From Haematococcus lacustris (taxonomy: Eukaryota; Chlorophyta; Chlorophyceae; Chlamydomonadales; Haematococcaceae), in NCBI GenBank assembly GCA_030144725.1, contig JASKMD010000019.1:5817739-5881738 (forward strand): a DNA stretch of 64,000 nucleotides, in the 5' to 3' direction. This document shows positions 54,312 through 64,000 of this stretch, one piece after another (position 1 is the stretch's first letter; the number at the start of each line of letters is the position of its first letter). Made by a program: the position numbers and the translations under genes. Below the pieces are notes generated by a model. The model searched no databases. It was not told where the DNA came from and saw nothing but the letters and a program-made list of their open reading frames with translations.

Positions 54312-57300
54312 ATGCACCCAGCCAGGGTTGATGGCAGTGCCACAGCCTCTGCTACCCAGGACGCAGCTGATCCTAAGCTGTCCGCCACCCCACCAGCCTC
54401 AGGCCTCCATACATGGCGCACTGACCAGCTGCCTGCTCCTGACCCAGCTGCTGCCAGTGGCCAGGGCAGCAATATCACGCACACCACTCACATACACGCC
54501 GACCTGACCATGGGCTGGGCTGGAGCTGCGACTCCGGATGGGAGTCCTCAGGCCTCATTGCAGCTGAGCGTCCACGCTGCCAGCAGCTTTGAGGGGGTGC
54601 AGAGGCAGCCCGGGCAGCGGCACTCGGGGCAGGGGCATGGCTGCCAGCAGCAGCCTGAGGCTCCCCATCGAGGGGATGCGGGCAGGCAGGCGGGCCATGG
54701 CGCAGCCCATAACCGCAGCTTGTTGAGCAACACAGCCGTACCCGACACCCACATGGCTGCTGCAGCGGGCAGCAGACCAGCAGTTTACCTACCTCCCAGC
54801 CTGCAGGCAGCCCTGAGCCTCAGCGCCAGCAGCAGCAATGCTCGAGACGGGTACGCCTTGGTGCTCAAGGCCCTGGGCCTGCCACCTCCTCACACCAACC
54901 AGCGCAAGCAGGTGTGGCCCAGCTCAGCCTGCCTGAACCTGCAGCCCCCTAGCGCCTCAACGGCCTTAACTGCCCCAGGTGCCAGTGCCCCAGGTGCCAG
55001 TGCCCCTAGCGCCTCTAGCGCCCTAAGTGCCAGTGCAGCCCCACAGCAGGGAGCCGAGGCCGCCCAGCCACAAAGCAGGCGTGTTCATAAGGCAGGCCAG
55101 GGGCCGACAGGGCCTGCTGACAAGCCCCCCCAGGGCAGGGGCCAGGGGCAGCAGCACACAGGACCCCGCACCACCTTGTCCCTTCATGCCAGGCGGGTCA
55201 GTGCCCAGCCTGCTCCTAGTCAGGCAACGGCTGATCAGGCAACCTGCGATGGTGGGTTCAGCTCGGCTGGCAGCCCCGCCCGCCTGGCCAGGCATCGCTC
55301 CAGCCCGGCGATGCTAGCCCCAGCAGCCTCTCATCAGTCTCAGTCCCTCCGCTCAAGCGTCGACAGCAACCAGCCCCTGCGGCAGCCACCTCCCCGCCTG
55401 TCAGGTCTCACTGGATCCCAGGCCTGGCCAGGCGGGCCCACCAGCCTGACAGGACCCAGGCACTGCCCCAGCAGCCCCTTGCTGGCCCGCGGGGGCAGCA
55501 GGTCCCAGCTCAGCCGTTCTGTGCACAGCCCACTACGACACAGCAGGCCGCCTAGCCCTCTGAGCAGGTCAGTGCAGCTGCAGGGCAGCAGCAGGCCGGG
55601 CAGTCCGCGGGGCAGGTTGGTGCAGCTGCAGGGCCAGCCTGCCGCCCTCAGCCCTGTGGACTACACCCGCCCCAGCTTCACGGCCCTGGCCAAGCAGAAC
55701 CTGGCACAAAAGCAGCTGGCCAAGACACTGGCACGGGAGCAGCTGGGGCAGGAGCTGCAGGCCGTTGGAGCGCTGGCAGAGGCTGAGGCTGCAGCACTGG
55801 AGGAGGGGAGCAGAGGGGGAGGGGGTGGCCCCAGGGAGGTGGAGGAGGCCGAGGGCGGGTCCGTCACCGAGGGTGCTGCACAGGGGATGTGGGGGCCAGT
55901 GGAGGAGGAGAAGGAGGGGGTGCAGGAGAGAGTGCAACCCAGAGGCGGGGCTGGAGGGTCTGCTGCTGATCCGCAGCAGCAGCTGCTGCAGGAGTTGGAG
56001 GTGGCATTGCAGGAGCAGGAGCAGTGGGATGCGGCAGAGAAGCAGCTGCGTGCATCACTGCAACACCCACACCCACAGGCTGTTGGCCAGACGCCTGCGC
56101 CTGTACTGGCTCAGGGGCTGAGGCACTTAAGCACGGAGAGGACCAGCAGCAGCAGCCCCACCCACTCCGGCAGCAGTAACACCAGCAGGGTGACCCCCAC
56201 TGGCCCAGACCCCCCACACTCTCCTGGGCGTCACTGCCGTGCTGAGTCAGACAACCTCCTGCATGCACTGTCCCAGCTGGACCTCCCTGCCGGTCCCACC
56301 TCAGGGTCTCACCCTGAACAGCTGTTGGAGCTGCCCAGGCCTGGCCGCCCCTCCTCCTCCTCCTCCTCCTCCTCTTCTTCCTTTGCCTTTCCCCGGAACC
56401 AAGCAGGTCAGGGTGCAATGCCACCCCAAGACCCTCCACACGCTGTGCTGAGTGAAGGCAGCCAGCAGCTGCAGCCCAGCACCCAGCAGCAGCGTGCAGA
56501 CAGCTGGCGTGTGCAGGTGGATCAAGAGCAGCGGCGGGCACACAGGAGGCAGCAGCAGGCAGACGAGTGGCGAGCGACCCCCGCCCAGCCAGGCCCTGAG
56601 CTCGCAATCCCCTTTGCCACCCGGCCCCCCACACCACAAGACCCCAACACCCAGCACTCCCACCCCACACCCCACACCTGCTTGTCTGCCCTCCAACCTC
56701 AGGACCTGCAGCCCCGGCTGGGCCGGCTCACAGGCCGACACCCCACTTCCAGGGCGGCACTGCTGCAGCACTCCGGGCAGCGGTCAGCCCTCACTACCAG
56801 CAGCACACACTCCTCCCCACCAGCTGACCCCGAGCACGGGCGGCAGTGGGTGCTCCGTCAAACAGCTGGCTGCTACACGGGGCAGCAGGGCGCGGACTGC
56901 TCAGCAGCTGGCCACCTGCTGGACCGACAGGAGGAGTTGGAGCACTTTGCAGAGGCTTGCTTTCCCAACCAGCAAAGTGTGACGCAGCCCAGGGGGTCAC
57001 ACCATCCCCATCTCTCGCAGGCATTGCCTGGCAGTGGGTCCTGTGTCCCCACCACCACCTCCAGCCTGCTGGACATTCTGGAGGACATCCGCAGCCGAGT
57101 GGACGCAGAGCTGGACTTCCCTCTCTCCTCCTCGCTTTCTAACCGCCCAACTGTCCACACCCTGGCTAGGCATTGCTCTGACCCAGGCTCAGCCAGCAGG
57201 GAGGGGCAGCCAGGCAGGCCCCTGCACAGCCTGCAGCTACACACCACAGCAGACGACCCTGACAATAACACAAGGGCACGGGCCAGAGGCCCACCCAGCA

Positions 57301-60300
57301 GTGAGGCTGGCCAAGGACGCTTGGCGCCCGCCTGGCCAAACAGCTCCCCACCCTCAAACAAAAGAGTGATTACGCCCAGTGGAATTGAACCCCCTACCTC
57401 CCGGGTCCAAGAGCACAGCCTGGCTGCACGACCATGTCTGCACCCCACCCTGGTGGCAGTGCGGGCGGACCTGGCCCAGTTCCAGCAGCAGCTGGAGCAG
57501 GTGGAGTCCCGTGCGCTGCGCCTGGCAGCTGAGGCAGGCCACCTGGACGTCGCCTGTGCGTCCAGCCAACCTGACCTGGCCCAGCTGGCCGCAGCATTTG
57601 CGTCATATGATGCGTCCGTGCAAGGGCTGCGGGGCAGGCTGGGCCTCGCTGCTGCGGGCCCAGAGCTGGCTAAGGCAGGCAGTGGGGTTGTGGCAGAGGC
57701 AGTTGTACCGGCAGTGACTGCTGGTGCACTGGCCGATGCCCTGGCAGCCTTCAAGTCGCACACGCTGCAGCTAGTACGTCGCCTGGAGCAGCTGCTGCTG
57801 GGCCCTCTGCAGGCTATGCAGGACCAAGCGCGGCTCAGGGGCCTCTCAGCCTCCCACCTCCCCTCCCGGAGGGCCACAGGGGCAGGGCTTGGAGGGGCCC
57901 AGGAGGCAGGCAGGGGGAGGCAGGCAGCGGAGCAGCTGGTCAGCCAGGTGCGCGCCCTGCTGGATAGCCTGCTGCAGCACAGCTGCACCCTGCATGATGG
58001 CTTGGCCTGGGACAAGGAGCACCTGGCACAGTGCGTGGCGGCGGTGGTGGTGGAGCGCGGCAGTGGACTGCACAGCACCAGTCAGGCTGCTGGGGCTGCA
58101 GCTGCCCGGCCTACTGCCAGCGGCTTACTGCCTGCCAGCAGCGCTGCTGACCTGGCTGGACAGGGAAGTCAAGGGGTGGGACGAGAGCCGTCTGCCTTGA
58201 CCCACGTCCACCCTCCTCACCAGCAGCAAGGCGGCACCAGCACTGAGCTTGGTGCTGGGAGGCACTTCGAGGACCCTGGCTTGGACCCTGACATGCCAGC
58301 CTTCAACACAAGGGAAGATGCACTGCCATCTGGGACTGGCCTGGCCAGGGCCTCGCAACCCAGCTCTTCAGCTGGGAGCCAAGGACTGCATCCAGGCCAG
58401 GGGAGCAGGGCTGCAAGGGAGCCGGAAGGGAGGCGGGCAGTAGAGCAGGCCGTGGGTGCCGGCAGTGGGTGGCGGCAGTGGGCCTCTGAGCTGCCCCTGC
58501 ACCCTGCTGCAGCTGGTTGCTCCTCTCACCTGGACACCCGCAGCTGCCTACCCTACCCACCTCCTGCGTCTCAACCTGCTGCAGCGCTCCAAGGGCATTG
58601 GGGGGCGGAGGGTGGCAGTGGGGCAGCTGGTGGTGGCGGGAGGGGGGGCATGGTGGCTGACTGGCTTGCCCAGGCTGCTGGACTTGAGCTAGGTACTGAG
58701 TCATGCTGTTCAGAGCCCAGACAGCACGACACCAGCCCCCGTGTGCATGCCAGCAGCACTAGGAACACCCAGGGCAGCTGCGGGGAGTCCAGTGACGATG
58801 AGTGCAGCAACAACAGTAGCTCGGATGGGCGCAGCAGTACTGCAAGCCACAGGTCGGACGGTGTCAGCGTCAGGGACATGGCTGGGTCAGCGTGTGAGGT
58901 TGACAGTTTGAGAAAACAGGAGCATGAGCGTGGTGACCAGCAAGGTGTTGAACCCAGGACCTCTCACCACACCCACCTGCTAGCCCCACCCGACTCCAGC
59001 ACACGGGCATGGCACACCTCAGCCACCAGCCCCACCTTCCACCCCTATCATCCAGCCCCAGCCACCACCCCTCCCTCCCTCCACAGCAGCGCAGGCACTG
59101 AGCGGGAAGCAGGTCGAAGCTGGCTAGAGCTTCATCCCCTGGCCCCAGGCCTGGCCAGCAGCGAGCAGCCCCTGACACAGCCAGCGCAGGCAGCTTGTAG
59201 CGCAGGCAGGGCTGGTGGAGGTCTTGTCAGGAGCGCCCCTGGGGAATTGGCTGCCCCTGCCTGGCCCCCTGCCCCTGCACCTCCAGCTGGGCCAGACGAT
59301 GGGCAGCTGCTGGCTTCCGCCTCAGCAGCAGTGTATGACTCCCAACACTCTGTGGCTGTCGCCCATCCACATCGTGGCAGCAGCAACGTTCGGGATGGCG
59401 CTGCTGACTGTACTGCCCGGCCGCTGCTGCCCCGGGCGTGGTCCCACTTCCGTAGGTCCTCAGACCACCCGCTGCTGTCCCCCAATGCTCGTGCCATGGT
59501 CGCCGCCGCAGCCGCGGGCGCCGCGTTGAACTCGTGCCCGCTCAGCCCGTGCACAGACAGCACCAGCCGCGCATCAAACCCGGCCATGCCAGCCAGGAGG
59601 CTGCACGACGCTGACGACAAACCGCAAGCTGCAGCCGACCTTGAGGCTGCTGAAGCTCCAGACCAACAACAGCAGCCAGCAGCTGCAGCAACCCTGATGT
59701 CGGGCCCCTCTGCCTCAAGAGCACCAGCCAGTGTGTGGGCCACTGGGAGGGGAGCCAGGGCCAGGGAGGTCCTGCCAGCCAGTCTCATTGCCAGCACAGG
59801 TGCCGGCACTACCTCCTATTTACACACTCCTCTGCTGCCTCCAGGCTTGGCCCTTTCTTTGGCATCACCTGGGCCATCCCCTGAGCCTGCTGCTCCCATT
59901 GCCTTTCTCTCACCAGAGGGCCAGGCAGGGCCAGCTTGCCCCACTGCCCCTGCCCCGGACCACACCCCACCTACTGCCCACCCTGCTGGGGCCACCTGCC
60001 CAGCCAGCCCAGCCCAGCTGGTGCTGCCCCAGGGGGTGGAGCAGACAGCATGCACAACTGGCTCCCAGGCCTCTGCCTCCATGGCAACGGGCACCTCCCT
60101 GCTGCCCAGCGCCTTGCGCGTCTCCCTGGCATATCATTCCCCCTCACCGCCAGTGGCACAGCCCAGCCAGCTTCAGACTGGTGAGGAGGGGGAGGGCGGG
60201 GCAGAGGGGCTGTACCTCGTGGGGTGGATGATGGCCTCTCGCACCCCTCCTCCGGCCATGTCCAAGCATGGCATGCCCGCCCTGCCTGGCACCCACTCCC

Positions 60301-60629
60301 TGACCAGGCAGGCCTGGCTAGGGCCACACACCGAGCAGCAGCTGCCTAGCAGCTTCCTGCCACCCCCTGCTGTTGTGGAAGCCCTGCAGCCCAGGCCCTT
60401 CCTGCCAGAAGGACAGCAAAGCCAGCCTGAAGCAGACCAGGCTGGGCGCAGCAGCCAAGCCTGTAGCGGTGGGGCGGGGCGACTGGGTGGCCTGATTGGA
60501 CAGGCGGCCAAGCATACAGGCCCCAGCCAGATTCAGAGCCAGGGGCAGGGTCAAGGGCAGGGGCAGGAGCATGACAGGGCGCTGCAGGAGCTGCAACGGG
60601 CCAAGCATGCACTGACCGAGGGATTGTGA
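54312..60629 (+). CDS. Very large, mostly disordered hypothetical protein
   Basis: An uninterrupted frame runs from about 54033 to TGA 60627-60629. The first ATG is at 54312 (MHPARVDGSATASATQ), giving about 2105 aa. An upstream spliced exon is possible because the frame is open before this ATG. Most of it is Ala/Ser/Gln/Pro-rich low complexity. Ordered islands stand out: a charged helix QKQLAKTLAREQLGQELQAV (near codon 560 of the open frame), SLLDILEDIRSRVDAELDFP (near 1015), and a long helical region from about 1150 to 1350 with QLVRRLEQLLLGPLQAMQDQ and ALLDSLLQHSCTLHDGLAWD. Two stretches (GIEPPTSR near 57385, GVEPRTS near 58950) look like translated tRNA T-arm repeats. The frame length far exceeds the other frames here, which supports coding. 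Function and family are unknown. Unspliced introns within it cannot be excluded. Confidence 0.6.
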   Translation: MHPARVDGSATASATQDAADPKLSATPPASGLHTWRTDQLPAPDPAAASGQGSNITHTTHIHADLTMGWAGAATPDGSPQASLQLSVHAASSFEGVQRQPGQRHSGQGHGCQQQPEAPHRGDAGRQAGHGAAHNRSLLSNTAVPDTHMAAAAGSRPAVYLPPSLQAALSLSASSSNARDGYALVLKALGLPPPHTNQRKQVWPSSACLNLQPPSASTALTAPGASAPGASAPSASSALSASAAPQQGAEAAQPQSRRVHKAGQGPTGPADKPPQGRGQGQQHTGPRTTLSLHARRVSAQPAPSQATADQATCDGGFSSAGSPARLARHRSSPAMLAPAASHQSQSLRSSVDSNQPLRQPPPRLSGLTGSQAWPGGPTSLTGPRHCPSSPLLARGGSRSQLSRSVHSPLRHSRPPSPLSRSVQLQGSSRPGSPRGRLVQLQGQPAALSPVDYTRPSFTALAKQNLAQKQLAKTLAREQLGQELQAVGALAEAEAAALEEGSRGGGGGPREVEEAEGGSVTEGAAQGMWGPVEEEKEGVQERVQPRGGAGGSAADPQQQLLQELEVALQEQEQWDAAEKQLRASLQHPHPQAVGQTPAPVLAQGLRHLSTERTSSSSPTHSGSSNTSRVTPTGPDPPHSPGRHCRAESDNLLHALSQLDLPAGPTSGSHPEQLLELPRPGRPSSSSSSSSSSFAFPRNQAGQGAMPPQDPPHAVLSEGSQQLQPSTQQQRADSWRVQVDQEQRRAHRRQQQADEWRATPAQPGPELAIPFATRPPTPQDPNTQHSHPTPHTCLSALQPQDLQPRLGRLTGRHPTSRAALLQHSGQRSALTTSSTHSSPPADPEHGRQWVLRQTAGCYTGQQGADCSAAGHLLDRQEELEHFAEACFPNQQSVTQPRGSHHPHLSQALPGSGSCVPTTTSSLLDILEDIRSRVDAELDFPLSSSLSNRPTVHTLARHCSDPGSASREGQPGRPLHSLQLHTTADDPDNNTRARARGPPSSEAGQGRLAPAWPNSSPPSNKRVITPSGIEPPTSRVQEHSLAARPCLHPTLVAVRADLAQFQQQLEQVESRALRLAAEAGHLDVACASSQPDLAQLAAAFASYDASVQGLRGRLGLAAAGPELAKAGSGVVAEAVVPAVTAGALADALAAFKSHTLQLVRRLEQLLLGPLQAMQDQARLRGLSASHLPSRRATGAGLGGAQEAGRGRQAAEQLVSQVRALLDSLLQHSCTLHDGLAWDKEHLAQCVAAVVVERGSGLHSTSQAAGAAAARPTASGLLPASSAADLAGQGSQGVGREPSALTHVHPPHQQQGGTSTELGAGRHFEDPGLDPDMPAFNTREDALPSGTGLARASQPSSSAGSQGLHPGQGSRAAREPEGRRAVEQAVGAGSGWRQWASELPLHPAAAGCSSHLDTRSCLPYPPPASQPAAALQGHWGAEGGSGAAGGGGRGGMVADWLAQAAGLELGTESCCSEPRQHDTSPRVHASSTRNTQGSCGESSDDECSNNSSSDGRSSTASHRSDGVSVRDMAGSACEVDSLRKQEHERGDQQGVEPRTSHHTHLLAPPDSSTRAWHTSATSPTFHPYHPAPATTPPSLHSSAGTEREAGRSWLELHPLAPGLASSEQPLTQPAQAACSAGRAGGGLVRSAPGELAAPAWPPAPAPPAGPDDGQLLASASAAVYDSQHSVAVAHPHRGSSNVRDGAADCTARPLLPRAWSHFRRSSDHPLLSPNARAMVAAAAAGAALNSCPLSPCTDSTSRASNPAMPARRLHDADDKPQAAADLEAAEAPDQQQQPAAAATLMSGPSASRAPASVWATGRGARAREVLPASLIASTGAGTTSYLHTPLLPPGLALSLASPGPSPEPAAPIAFLSPEGQAGPACPTAPAPDHTPPTAHPAGATCPASPAQLVLPQGVEQTACTTGSQASASMATGTSLLPSALRVSLAYHSPSPPVAQPSQLQTGEEGEGGAEGLYLVGWMMASRTPPPAMSKHGMPALPGTHSLTRQAWLGPHTEQQLPSSFLPPPAVVEALQPRPFLPEGQQSQPEADQAGRSSQACSGGAGRLGGLIGQAAKHTGPSQIQSQGQGQGQGQEHDRALQELQRAKHALTEGL
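57380..57436 (-). repeat. tRNA-like (SINE) insertion inside the long ORF
   Basis: The minus strand reads GTCGTGCAGCCAGGC (A-box-like), GGACCCGGGAGG at the anticodon-arm position and the B box GGGTTCAATTCC. On the plus strand it is translated in frame as GIEPPTSRVQEHSLAARP, a peptide typical of tRNA-derived repeats caught in gene models. Confidence 0.55.
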
Positions 60630-61095
60630 ACACCAGCTGTACCCATTTGCATGGGGTAGGAGACCCACCAATGCTGGTAGACCTGACGGCCTTAGGATCA
60701 GGCGCCTCTTCTGGGTTGAACCTCCCCTCAAGTGACTCACGTGACTTTCAGGGGACCCTACCCAGGGCCCTACCCATGAGGGAACTGCATAAGTTCTTCA
60801 CGTCCGCACCCTCTGATGCTGAACCAAACATGCTCCAGGTACCACATGGATGCAATACCTGCACATGGATCTGACGCACCATTTCCCCGCCATGTCAGCA
60901 GCTCTAACCACTGGTAGACTACCATCTGGGGAGCATGGGCACCTCCTGCCCAAGGCTGTCTTTCACGTACAGCGAGTGGTTATCTCGCGATGGCCTCGTG
61001 CTGCGCCTGTAAGACCGATCCTGTTACAATGCAACGCATTTCAAGTTGGATGCACATATAGAGGTGCACATGGGCTCATAACAAAGGCATGCGAG
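60630..61095. other. 3' flank of long ORF; no gene seen
   Basis: Unique-looking sequence without a supported exon, ending at the target duplication of the inverted-repeat element. Confidence 0.5.
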
Positions 61096-61098
61096 TTA

Positions 61099-62323
61099 CG
61101 GCGCGTTTCCAATGGACGGAGAAAAGAGAAAAGAGATCGCCCATGTGCATGAATTCAAACGCGTTTCCAATGGACGGAGAAAAGAGAAAAGAGATGCATG
61201 GAAGTCCACTTTCCAGCCGCCGCCTACGCCTTCATTGATCTACACACGAGCTGCCCAGCAACATGGATAGCAGCAGCAGCAGCGGTTACAGCGGAAGTAG
61301 AGGCAGCAGTCGAGCATGACCCGGTTTGTTAAACAAGTTTAACAAGTTAAACAAAGGGAGAATGTTTAACAAATGTTTAACACGACCGCCAGGTCTCGCT
61401 CCGCACCGCGACCCCAATGTTCGAACCAATGCACACACGCAGCCTTCCCGCGAACCAAAGCTACACGCAGAGCTACAGTGCTCGGCTGGTGTTTCACTAT
61501 GATGTAAATGTGCTTGGAGCAGGCCATGGCTGGTCGGCTGTAGCTTTGGGGGTTGGCTGTAGCTCTGGGGGCGATCTTTTCATATGGTATGGGAACAAGG
61601 ACGCAATTGTCCCGTTAGCTGGGATGGTGGCAGGTATGATGGCGTCAAGCATCGCAGGCGCAAGTGCACAAAGTGCGCCGTGCAAGTCAGTCGTGCAAGT
61701 CATGCAGTTGTGCAAGTCAGGCTGCGGGGCTTATCAGGCTAACTAGTCAAGCACTCTCCGCACTAGCGGGACTAGCTAAGTATGCTCCGGGGGGCTACAA
61801 CTCTCTATGGCACTGCTCCGCGTTGAAATTGCGGTGCTCGTCAAACAGCTGATGCGCCCTCAGCTGATGCGCCCTCAGCAACAATACGGACGAGGACCAT
61901 CTCCTGGGCATTTGTCCTCTTCATCAGCTCCTGCGGCTTAGGTGGCGACGCAGAAGCGGCAACGGGACATTGGCAACGGGACGTCAAACAGCGATGCCCT
62001 GGAGAAACAGCCCAGCCTAACCCAGCTCTCGCTGCGGCTCCGGTGCAAAAGGTCACATCTCTCGGTCACATCTCTTTTTCTCCTGGGGGGGTCGGCCTGG
62101 AGGACCCTAGCGGAGAAAAAGAGATGAAATGGAGCTCACTCTAGGAGAGTTATTCGTCTCTATCTCCGCGCATTGGAAACGGGAGAAAAGAGATCCGGAC
62201 CGTTGGCGGCAGTTAGAGGGACATGGGCTGGCGGCGATCTCTTTTTCTCTTTCTCTTTCTCTCTTTTTCTCTTTCTCTCTCCGATCTCTTTTCTCTTTCT
62301 CTCCGTGCATTGGAAACGCGCCC
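61099..62323. mobile_element. TIR element with TTA target duplication (PIF/Harbinger-like)
   Basis: The left end (61099-61140) contains GCGCGTTTCCAATGGACGGA followed by an AAAAGAGA run. The right end (62281-62323) is its inverted copy, differing at a few positions over about 40 bp. TTA flanks both sides (61096-61098 and 62324-62326). A 3-bp TTA/TAA duplication and GG-starting repeats suggest the PIF/Harbinger superfamily. Further inner copies of the same motif occur at 61155-61196 (direct) and 62160-62195 (inverted), so the ends are nested or duplicated. The 0.9-kb interior has no recognisable transposase. It holds a (TTTAACAA)-rich patch at 61325-61382 and pyrimidine runs at 62240-62310. Confidence 0.6.
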
Positions 62324-62489
62324 TTAACGTTATTGCTATGGATATACATGGTTTGATGATGACGATGATGATGCCAACGATTCAATGCACTTCCCCTACA
62401 TGGGACCATCGCATTGGTGCCTACAGTGAAGGAGCCTTGACGACCTGGTTGTATTGAGGCTGTCAAGGGCAGATGGTCGATGACCAGAT

Positions 62490-63988
62490 CTACTTCGCGA
62501 CCTGCCCTTCTTGCTGCCCGTCGTTGCACGGTTGCAGCCTCTTGCGCAGCAGGCTGACCACGTCCGCGGCGCACCCCCAAGCCAGAGTGATGCCTGCGCC
62601 GCCGTGCCCGTAGTTCGACACGACCGGGATGCGGGACTTCGGCTCGGTGGCGTCTGTGTGAAGTGTGAGCTCGTCCGTCTCCAGTTGAACGCGCACACTG
62701 GTGCGACTGGGTCGTAGGCCCACCCAGTCGCTCACCACCTGCGCTGATGCCTGCGACGACACATCAAAGCAGCCGGCAAGCCCGGGAGCGTTACTTGCGT
62801 TATTGCTGGTGCGTTACTTCGCGTCTCATCGGTAACAAGGCCGCTCTCACACGGAGCAACGACCTCATCGCCGTTACCCTAATGGGAGTCTGGTCGGCTG
62901 CCTGGCAAGCTACTTGCCTGATTTGGCAAGCTGACGGGTTCATCCTATGCAGGCATTTGTGGAAAGGCTTGTATAGCTGTGAAGCAGAGGTGGCTGGGTG
63001 CAGGGTGTTGATTCAAAATGTGGTGCTTGCATTGGTGGTCTGAGTGAAGAAGAAGGTGGTGGTAGCATCGAGGATGAGGGGCGTGTTTCCCCGATCACAG
63101 CTAGAAGAAGGTGGAACACCATCATGTGGCAGCAGTCAGCTGGGCAAGCATTATGGCACGCACCAGGCTGGGCATGAGGCGGCAACAACGGCGCATGATG
63201 CTGTCATGGTCCTCCCGGCTTGCCTCTAAGTCCCACCTGCCAACCTGCAGGCACAGTTAAGGGCGGCAGCTGCTCGACAGGTCTGGTTAGAGGGAGTGGG
63301 TAGGGGTTGGGCAGGGGCAGGGGTAGAGCAGGGGCAGGGGCAGAGGCGTTAGGTGCCTGAGGGTCAGGGTCAAGGTCAGGGTTAGGGGCGGTGGAGCAGG
63401 AGGTGAGCGGTGCCAGAGGTGCTGGCCCACACCCTGCAGCGGGAGGGGGACGGGGCAGGGTAACAAGCAAGGGCAGCAGCTGCTCGACAGGTCTGGTTAG
63501 AGGGAGTGGGTGGGGGTTAGGGCAAGGGCAGGAAGAACCACTGGTGACAACCCTCTTGCCGTCCACTTGCTCTGGGACATGACGCTTGCATACTAGTCTT
63601 TCTGGGCATCTCCTGTGCTCCCAAATAGGCCGCCTAACAGTGTGTAAGCGTGTTGGCTCCTTCAACCTGTTCCCCTTGCCCTCCTCTTCCTCCTCCTGAT
63701 CATTACCCACACCCATTGCTGGCATCCCTCACAACCTGCCTGCCGCCACTCTGCATCCACCCACCCACCCGCCCCACCCTGCCTCCACACACCCCCACAC
63801 ACGCCACCCCCCCGCCCTCCCCCCCGCCCTCCCCCCTGCCTCCCACCTGAGCCGTTCCCCCCAGCACCACGGTGTCCCTGTTGGGTATGATGTAGCAGTC
63901 ATCAGCGGTGTAGGCGGCGGTGATCCAGGGCGCCTTCACACGCATGATCTGGCCGCGGATGGGCTGCATCTCCATGTCAGCCACCAAC
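62490..63988 (-). CDS. D-amino-acid oxidase family flavoenzyme, 5' part beyond window
   Basis: Three phase-0 exons on the minus strand: 63847-63988, 63164-63244 and 62490-62750 (stop TAG 62490-62492). They encode the C-terminal half of a DAO/D-aspartate-oxidase-like protein: PIRGQIMRVKAPWI and YIIPNRDTVVLGG (substrate-binding Tyr region), GRWDLEASREDHDSIMRRCC, then DWVGLRPSRTSVRVQLE (substrate-carboxylate Arg) and NYGHGGAGITLAWGCA, the glycine-rich FAD-contacting motif. The enzyme oxidises D-amino acids to 2-oxo acids with FAD, releasing ammonia and hydrogen peroxide. The usual site is the peroxisome, but the visible C-terminus (GQVAK) is not a canonical SKL-type signal. The N-terminal Rossmann motif (GxGxxG) lies to the right of the window. 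The intron 63245-63846 holds a ~205-bp direct duplication. Confidence 0.9.
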
Positions 63989-64000
63989 CTGCGTGCGCCT

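Overview
The window looks like nuclear DNA of a chlorophyte green alga of the order Chlamydomonadales. The evidence is high GC with many short introns bearing clean GT-AG sites, a pherophorin-like surface protein, a GH5 mannanase, a Fanzor/TnpB-like relic of a kind common in these algae, human-type TTAGGG repeats, and very many tandem repeats. The repeat load and the telomere type would fit Haematococcus or a relative. That placement is inference. Two runs of exactly 500 N (4421-4920 and 29921-30420) are scaffolding gaps, and each hides the 5' part of a gene.

Layout. 1-73: telomere-type repeat. 1.75-4.1 kb: minus-strand exons of an unrecognised gene, with a tRNA-derived SINE-like repeat in an intron. 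4.9-9.3 kb: endo-beta-mannanase (plus), 5' end lost in a gap. 11.1-11.8 kb: frameshifted Fanzor/TnpB-like relic (minus) followed on its 3' side by a hairpin-rich module; partial copies of that module recur at 26.3, 28.2 and 29.4 kb without the protein. 12.15-12.9 kb: prefoldin subunit 2 (minus). 13.6-20.35 kb: a minus-strand ORF split by a very young Ty1/Copia element (identical 283-bp LTRs, 5-bp target duplication). 21.7-26.1 kb: hAT-type transposase with an intron made of a GGGCT pentamer. 26.3-29.9 kb: repeats plus two small unrecognised coding pieces.

30.5-42.9 kb: twelve in-phase exons of a Sen1/MAA3-like superfamily 1 helicase (plus). Its introns carry at least seven different repeat expansions: a (CTG)66 tract against a splice acceptor, about 2 kb of CCCCCG, and a 26-copy 85/107-bp array. 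43.6-44.6 kb: a complete hAT MITE and a 5'-truncated LINE. 45.15-48.68 kb: a ten-exon gene (minus) for an 840-aa signal-peptide, Cys-rich, single-pass membrane protein with pherophorin-like domains. 49.7-50.5 kb: block-structured CCTGC/CCTGA minisatellite. 54.3-60.6 kb: a very long, mostly disordered ORF. 61.1-62.3 kb: an element with 40-bp inverted repeats and a TTA target duplication. 62.5-64.0 kb: the 3' exons of a D-amino-acid oxidase (minus), running off the right edge.

The host genes (mannanase, prefoldin, helicase, surface protein, oxidase) are unrelated housekeeping or secretory functions and form no pathway. The window is dominated by mobile DNA and intronic repeat growth. The most promising lead is the conserved hairpin module lying 3' of the Fanzor/TnpB-like relic, where RNA-guided nuclease elements carry their guide RNA.
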